A DNA stretch of 9,943 nucleotides from Gallionellales bacterium CG03_land_8_20_14_0_80_55_15 (lineage in GTDB: Bacteria > Pseudomonadota > Gammaproteobacteria > Burkholderiales > Gallionellaceae): positions 1 through 9,943 of the forward strand of contig PEUR01000026.1 of NCBI GenBank assembly GCA_002780675.1. The letters are read 5' to 3'. Each line of letters begins with the position of its first letter. Positions within the stretch are counted from its first letter, which is position 1. The notes beneath the pieces were generated by a model, which saw only the letters and a list, made by a program, of their open reading frames with translations, was not told where the DNA came from and ran no database searches. The position numbers were made by a program, and so were the translations under genes. This document shows, piece after piece, positions 6,402 through 9,943 of the stretch.

Positions 6402-7336
6402 GCCAGGTCAATATCCGGCAGTTGTTTGAGGATAAACGGGCGCGGCTGGAACTTAGCCGGGTGGCCGGAACGGATGGCATTGAACACAATATAGACAGTG
6501 ATGCGGTGGAAGCATCAAACCGGGAGGTGGTCGGCCACCTCAACCTGATCCATCCTAACTGGGTGCAGGTGCTGGGCGATACTGAAATTGATTATTTGCT
6601 CGCGTTGAGCCAGTCTGAACGCGATGAACTATTTGATTCTATTGAACAAAATGGTACGACTTGCCTGATTGTGGCGGGCGATGCCGTTATTCCACCGGAA
6701 TTGATCAGCTTCGCTAATCAGTCCAGTATTCCCCTCTTCTCATCTCCCAAGCCCAGCGTTCATCTGATGTGGCTGATCCGCCATTATCTCGCCAAGGAAC
6801 TGGCTGACAGCACCACGCGGCATGGCGTATTTCTCGATGTGCTGGGGGTGGGCGTGATGATCGCTGGCGAGAGTGCGGTCGGCAAGAGCGAACTGGGCTT
6901 GGAACTCATCACTCGCGGCAGCGGGTTGGTGGCGGACGATGTGGTCGAGCTGCACCGCATTACACCCGACACGCTGGAAGGTCGTTGCCCGGATTTGCTG
7001 CGCGACTTTCTGGAGGTGCGCGGGCTGGGGATGTTGAATATCCGCACCATGTTCGGTGAAACGGCGGTGCGGCGCAAAAAAAGCCTCAAACTCATCGTGC
7101 ATTTGCACCGGGCGCATGATGCCGATTTGTCGCAAATGGAACGTCTGCCGCTGGTGGCGACCCATCAGGAAATTCTTGGGGTGAAGATCAATACTGTTAC
7201 CATTCCTGTGGTGGCGGGACGTAATCTGGCGGTGCTGGTAGAGGCTGCGGCGCGTAATTTTGTTTTACAGCAGCGCGGCATAGACACGATGCAGGAATTT
7301 ATCGCGCGGCAGGACAAAATGATGGCTGGCGACTGA
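6398..7336 (+). CDS. hprK: HPr kinase/phosphorylase
   Basis: A bifunctional enzyme that phosphorylates a serine of HPr with ATP or pyrophosphate and reverses the reaction with phosphate. The N-terminal domain (about 1-130) is followed by a catalytic domain with H142 in [13 protein letters not shown], Walker A GESAVGKS (157-164), the acidic pair D180/D181, and the family signature [11 protein letters not shown] (205-215). Length of 312 aa is normal. The start overlaps ptsN and rapZ begins 1 nt after its stop, so the three are very likely cotranscribed. In many beta- and alphaproteobacteria HprK regulates a PTS-like cascade rather than sugar uptake. Its substrate HPr is not in this window. Confidence 0.95.
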   Translation: MSQVNIRQLFEDKRARLELSRVAGTDGIEHNIDSDAVEASNREVVGHLNLIHPNWVQVLGDTEIDYLLALSQSERDELFDSIEQNGTTCLIVAGDAVIPPELISFANQSSIPLFSSPKPSVHLMWLIRHYLAKELADSTTRHGVFLDVLGVGVMIAGESAVGKSELGLELITRGSGLVADDVVELHRITPDTLEGRCPDLLRDFLEVRGLGMLNIRTMFGETAVRRKKSLKLIVHLHRAHDADLSQMERLPLVATHQEILGVKINTVTIPVVAGRNLAVLVEAAARNFVLQQRGIDTMQEFIARQDKMMAGD

Positions 7337-7337
7337 T

Positions 7338-8174
7338 ATGCAATTATTTCTTTTGAGCGGGTTGTCGGGGGCGGGCAAGAGCGTTGCGCTCAAGGTGCTC
7401 GAAGATAGCGGCTTTTATTGCGTGGATAACCTTCCCGCCGAAATTTTGACCCGTTTGACGGATTATTTGTTGTCGGCGGGCTATGACAAAATGGCGGTCA
7501 GTATTGATGTGCGCAGCGCCAACAGTGTGCAGAGATTGCCGGATATTTTGCTGCAACTGATGCAAAAAGATATGGCGGTTCACCTGCTGTTTCTGGATGC
7601 CAAGACCGACACACTGGTGAAACGTTTTTCGGAAACCCGCCGTATGCATCCGCTTAGCGATGGCGTGCGCACCCTGACTGAATGCGTGCTTAAAGAGCGC
7701 GAATTGCTCGCTGAAATCAGCAGCATCGGCCACCATATAGACACCAGCGAACTTAAAACCAGTGCCCTCAGCACCTGGATCAAGCAGTTTATCCAACTCG
7801 ACCGCGCGCGTATGACCTTGCTGTTCGAGTCTTTCGGCTTCAAGCACGGCATCCCGCTGGATGCGGATTTTGTGTTTGATGTGCGCTGCCTGCCTAATCC
7901 GTACTACTCCGTGGAATTGCGTCCACTGACAGGTAAGGATGCGCCGGTCATCGAGTTTCTGGATAATTCTGCCGAGACTCAAGAAATGTTCGGCGATATA
8001 CAGCAGTTCGTGGAACGCTGGTTGCCGCATTTTATTGCCGATAGTCGCAGTTATCTTACCGTAGCGATAGGCTGCACTGGCGGACAGCACCGCTCGGTGT
8101 ATATCAGCGAAAAACTCAGCCAGCATTTTCAAGCGCAGCAACAAGTGTTGTTGCGCCATCGCGAACTCGCCTGA
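7338..8174 (+). CDS. rapZ: RapZ/YvcJ family nucleotide-binding protein
   Basis: In E. coli RapZ senses glucosamine-6-phosphate and delivers the GlmZ sRNA to RNase E. In other bacteria (YvcJ) it is an ATP/GTP-binding protein. The N-terminal P-loop GLSGAGKS (8-15) is followed by [14 protein letters not shown] (20-33). The C-terminal domain has [11 protein letters not shown] (163-173) and [13 protein letters not shown] (243-255). Length is 278 aa against 284 in E. coli. It is shorter at the C-terminus and ends RHRELA, lacking the basic KRK tail. The residue aligned with E. coli H190 is Y189 (LPNPYY). Family membership is certain, but RNA adaptor activity is doubtful. It is 1 nt after hprK and overlaps the next gene by 1 nt. 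Confidence 0.94.
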   Translation: MQLFLLSGLSGAGKSVALKVLEDSGFYCVDNLPAEILTRLTDYLLSAGYDKMAVSIDVRSANSVQRLPDILLQLMQKDMAVHLLFLDAKTDTLVKRFSETRRMHPLSDGVRTLTECVLKERELLAEISSIGHHIDTSELKTSALSTWIKQFIQLDRARMTLLFESFGFKHGIPLDADFVFDVRCLPNPYYSVELRPLTGKDAPVIEFLDNSAETQEMFGDIQQFVERWLPHFIADSRSYLTVAIGCTGGQHRSVYISEKLSQHFQAQQQVLLRHRELA

Positions 8175-8554
8175 TGCAGACAGTGATGCTGCGATACCTC
8201 AAGGTTGGCGATTGGCTGACGCTGGTGTTGGGCGCTGTTTGCGTGGTGCTGCTCACGTTCAAGCTGTGGAGTGGCGAACTGGCCGATCAGGCGATCATCC
8301 GCAGCGGCGGCAAAATATTTCAAACCGTGCCGCTGTCGCGCAACCAGAATATCGAAGTTCCCGGCCCTCTGGGCATCAGCCTGATTGCCATCCTGAACCG
8401 TAAAGCCCGTATCGCCTCCGACCCCAGCCCGCGCCAATATTGCGTGCGCCAGGGCTGGCTGCAACAAGCGGGCGAAATTGCCCTGTGCCTGCCCAATCAG
8501 GTAAGCGTCGAACTGGTCGGTAGCCGTAAACGTTATGACAGCCTGAATTATTGA
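8174..8554 (+). CDS. NusG domain II-containing membrane-anchored protein
   Basis: A 126-aa protein with one N-terminal membrane helix (about 14-30, WLTLVLGAVCVVLLTF) and a small soluble domain, probably outside the cytoplasm. The domain matches the NusG_II family (PF07009): ADQAIIRSGGKIF (37-49), PGPLGISLIAI (63-73), then PSPRQYCVRQGW (84-95) and a second cysteine at about 104. Despite the name it is not a transcription factor. The family often neighbours PF07456 (Gx) genes and flavinylation (ApbE) genes. The ATG overlaps the rapZ stop by 1 nt; an alternative start at 8186 gives MLRYLKVGDW. The stop codon lies in the first unit of a 7-bp tandem repeat. Exact function unknown. Confidence 0.85.
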   Translation: MQTVMLRYLKVGDWLTLVLGAVCVVLLTFKLWSGELADQAIIRSGGKIFQTVPLSRNQNIEVPGPLGISLIAILNRKARIASDPSPRQYCVRQGWLQQAGEIALCLPNQVSVELVGSRKRYDSLNY

Positions 8555-8581
8555 GGATTGAGGATTGAGGATTGAGGATTG
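8551..8581. repeat. Heptanucleotide tandem array (TTGAGGA), about 4.4 copies
   Basis: There are four perfect copies of TTGAGGA (8551-8578) plus TTG (8579-8581). The array contains the stop codon of the NusG_II gene and the first possible start (TTG at 8565) of the next gene. Each unit offers a GAGG Shine-Dalgarno-like core and a TTG codon. Because 7 is not a multiple of 3, the TTGs cycle through all reading frames. Its reverse complement gives the well-known spurious peptide ILNPQSSI, a mark of this dispersed repeat in other genomes. Confidence 0.9.
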
Positions 8582-9158
8582 CAGTGAGGGCGTAACGGAG
8601 CGAGGAGCGGACGAGGGGGTTAACTCGCGCCTCGCTCCTCGCGCCTCAATTCTGTTGCACACCACCGCCGAAGATCATCATGTCGCGCGCATGGCGGCGG
8701 TGGCATTAGGGCTGACCGTGCTGGAAGCCGCTATTCCGTCCCCCTTGCCGGGGGTGAAGCCCGGCTTGGCCAACATTGTCACCCTCATCGTGCTGGCGCG
8801 CTACGGCTGGCGCACGGCGGCCTGGGTGTCGCTGCTGCGGGTGCTGGCGGGAAGTTTGTTATTTGGCAATTTTTTGACACCGGGATTTTTTCTCAGCCTG
8901 TCCGGTGCATTGCTCAGCCTGCTGGTGCTGGCATTCGCGCAATACTTGCCCCGCCGCTGGTTCGGTCCGGTCAGTCAAAGTATATTCGCCGCCTTCGCGC
9001 ACATCGCCGGACAAATGGCGGTGGTGTATTGGTGGCTGATTCCCCATGCCGGTATCGCCTACCTGATACCAATTTTCGCCGCCGCCGCACTGGTGTTCGG
9101 CACGGTAAACGGCCTGATCGCCGCGCGTTTCATAAATAATGCTGTAAACAGCGACTAA
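8565..9158 (+). CDS. Gx transporter family protein (PF07456, EetB-like)
   Basis: An integral membrane protein of the family labelled heptaprenyl diphosphate synthase component I or Gx transporter; it looks like an ECF-type substrate-binding membrane subunit. The hallmark PSPLPGVKPGLANIVTLIVL lies in the first half, followed by about four further hydrophobic helices. The C-terminus has IPIFAAAALVFGTVNGLIAA. The frame opens at TTG 8565 inside the heptamer array (197 aa), with GAGG 8 nt upstream. The first 30 residues are encoded by repeat and hairpin DNA and do not look like the family. Homology appears to begin near HTTAEDHHVARM, so TTG 8655 (167 aa) or ATG 8691 may be the real start, though neither has a Shine-Dalgarno. 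Substrate unknown. Confidence 0.82.
   Translation: MRIEDCSEGVTERGADEGVNSRLAPRASILLHTTAEDHHVARMAAVALGLTVLEAAIPSPLPGVKPGLANIVTLIVLARYGWRTAAWVSLLRVLAGSLLFGNFLTPGFFLSLSGALLSLLVLAFAQYLPRRWFGPVSQSIFAAFAHIAGQMAVVYWWLIPHAGIAYLIPIFAAAALVFGTVNGLIAARFINNAVNSD
8597..8645. repeat. Strong GC-rich hairpin at the start of the Gx gene
   Basis: GCGAGGAGCG (8600-8609) pairs perfectly with CGCTCCTCGC (8633-8642). Inside it CGAG (8612-8615) pairs with CTCG (8624-8627), and outside a further GG/CC pair (8597-8598, 8644-8645) follows one mismatch. With the adjoining heptamer array it makes a roughly 95-bp block that looks like inserted repeat DNA. It could occlude the downstream start sites at 8655 and 8691 in the mRNA. 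Confidence 0.65.
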
Positions 9159-9235
9159 TCTGCAGATTACACAGATTCACACAGATTTTCAGAAAATTGG
9201 CTATGAGGGTGTTATCAGACAAGTTTGCTCTTCAA

Positions 9236-9274
9236 GCCTGGTTCGGTTGCCTGGTTTTTAATCCTGGTTAATCC
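9236..9274. repeat. Degenerate 13-bp tandem repeat
   Basis: Three units start at 9236, 9249 and 9262, exactly 13 bp apart, and share the core CCTGGTT. The remaining six bases of each unit vary. The stretch is non-coding and lies inside the repeat block between the Gx gene and ubiX. Confidence 0.55.
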
Positions 9275-9330
9275 TAAATCCGGCAGTTAACTAAAGTTTA
9301 CCAAAAATTTCATGAAGTTAAATCAAGTGC

Positions 9331-9388
9331 GTGGGTGCGAATTTATTCGCACATAATTCTCTGTATGTACGAATAAATTCGTACCCAC
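9331..9388. repeat. 22-bp inverted repeat made of two self-palindromic arms
   Basis: The left arm (9331-9352) and right arm (9367-9388) are reverse complements at 20 of 22 positions, separated by 14 nt. Each arm is itself nearly palindromic: GTGCGAAT/ATTCGCAC (9337-9352) and GTACGAAT/ATTCGTAC (9367-9382). It can therefore fold as one long hairpin or two small ones. It resembles the dispersed GTGCGAATNNATTCGCAC-type intergenic repeats of proteobacteria. No T-run follows. Confidence 0.7.
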
Positions 9389-9473
9389 CTCAGCTTCAAC
9401 TGCTGTTTCTAGGTTGATCTGCGTAATCTGCGGACAACTGTTTATTGTTTTGCAAATTGGAGATCAATATTCC

Positions 9474-9943
9474 GTGAAAACCATCACCCTTGCCTTAACC
9501 GGCGCATCAGGTATGCCTTACGGGATGCGGCTGCTGGAGTGTCTGCTGAAAAGGGGATCGCGCGTGCATTTGGTGTATTCGCAGGCGGCGCAGATTGTCG
9601 CTCGCCAGGAAATCAATCTGGTGCTGCCTGGCCGTCCGCAAGACGCGGAACGGGCGTTAACCGAACGCCTGGAGCCGTTTGGCGGCGAACTGCGCGTGTT
9701 CGGACGCGACGACTGGTATGCGCCGATGGCCTCCGGCTCGAATCCGGGCGACGCGATGGTGATTTGTCCCTGCACCATGGGCACGCTGGCCAAAGTCGCC
9801 GCCGGTATCAGCGACGACCTGATTGCGCGTGCTGCGGATGTGATGCTGAAAGAAAAACGCACGCTGATTCTGGTGCCGCGCGAAATGCCGTTCTCGGTGA
9901 TCCATCTGGAAAATATGCTCACCCTCGCCCGCGCAGGCGCGGT
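9474..9943 (+). CDS. ubiX: Flavin prenyltransferase UbiX, 3' end beyond the window
   Basis: It joins dimethylallyl phosphate to FMN to make prenyl-FMN, the cofactor of UbiD-type decarboxylases, including the one in ubiquinone synthesis. 156 codons are visible. The start KTITLALTGASGMPYG shows the flavin-binding GASG motif (10-13). MASGS (85-89) and CPCTMGTLAKVAAG (98-111) form the phosphate/flavin site. RAADVMLKEKR (119-129) and VPREMPFS (134-141) supply the basic and acidic active-site residues (K126, R136 and E137, by comparison with Pseudomonas UbiX). The GTG at 9474 is chosen because family homology begins there; GGAG (9459-9462) lies 11 nt upstream. About 30-50 C-terminal residues are missing because the window ends. 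Confidence 0.95.
   Translation, partial: MKTITLALTGASGMPYGMRLLECLLKRGSRVHLVYSQAAQIVARQEINLVLPGRPQDAERALTERLEPFGGELRVFGRDDWYAPMASGSNPGDAMVICPCTMGTLAKVAAGISDDLIARAADVMLKEKRTLILVPREMPFSVIHLENMLTLARAGA

Larger units (their letters stand above)
9159..9434. repeat. Repeat-rich intergenic block with imperfect terminal inverted repeats (MITE-like)
   Basis: The 19-nt end 9159-9177 (TCTGCAGATTACACAGATT) matches the reverse complement of 9416-9434 at 16 of 19 positions. They enclose 276 bp with no gene. Inside are a 13-bp periodic repeat (9236-9274) and a large palindrome (9331-9388). The end sequence is of the dispersed AATCTGTGTAATCTGC type common in bacterial intergenic regions. No clear target-site duplication flanks it. 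This may be a non-autonomous element or independent repeats that accumulated in one spacer. Confidence 0.5.

Noticed and set aside
7344..8159. Minus-strand 271-codon frame opposite rapZ
   Set aside because: Antisense shadow of a clear RapZ; no Shine-Dalgarno or domain seen.
8551..8581. CRISPR-like array
   Set aside because: 7-bp units with no spacers: a simple tandem repeat.
8129..8665. Minus-strand frame with ILNPQSSI
   Set aside because: Spurious reading of the heptamer array plus antisense of the NusG_II gene.
9518..9922. Minus-strand 134-codon frame near the right edge
   Set aside because: Antisense of ubiX, whose flavin-binding and active-site motifs are plain on the plus strand.

Overview
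The window is a stretch of chromosome from what looks like a betaproteobacterium. It carries the conserved order kdsD-kdsC-lptC-lptA-lptB-rpoN-hpf-ptsN-hprK-rapZ, typical of that class. An HprK beside rapZ, a short HPF and moderately GC-rich codon use fit the same group. A Nitrosomonadales or Gallionellaceae-like host is a guess from overall similarity, not something shown here.

Layout: (1) 1-82, minus strand: the first 27 codons of a divergent gene with a signal-peptide-like N-terminus, running off the left edge. (2) 83-489: a rather AT-rich divergent intergenic region with a 22-bp palindrome, a heptanucleotide tandem repeat held inside an inverted repeat, and an extended -10 promoter almost touching the kdsD start. 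(3) 490-4062: lipopolysaccharide genes. kdsD and kdsC make Kdo; lptC, lptA and lptB belong to the LPS export machine. A hairpin-rich spacer separates kdsD from kdsC. (4) 4103-8174: rpoN (sigma-54), hpf (ribosome hibernation), ptsN (EIIA-Ntr), hprK (HPr kinase/phosphorylase) and rapZ, packed with overlaps or very short gaps. (5) 8174-9158: a NusG-domain-II membrane-anchored protein and a Gx-family (PF07456) membrane protein. Between them lie a 7-bp tandem repeat and a strong hairpin. (6) 9159-9473: a gene-free stretch made largely of inverted and tandem repeats, possibly a small non-autonomous mobile element. (7) 9474-9943: ubiX (flavin prenyltransferase), cut by the right edge.

The core genes link envelope LPS assembly with nitrogen-PTS signalling and sigma-54, a familiar arrangement. 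The unusual parts are at the joints: a probably leaderless kdsD, two 7-bp tandem arrays next to gene starts, a RapZ lacking residues important in the E. coli protein, no ptsM/ptsH/ptsI directly after rapZ, and in their place a NusG_II/Gx pair resembling the EetA/EetB pair of flavin-based extracellular electron transfer loci. The repeats and hairpins were read directly by eye. Family assignments come from recognised motifs, and functional links beyond those are inference.
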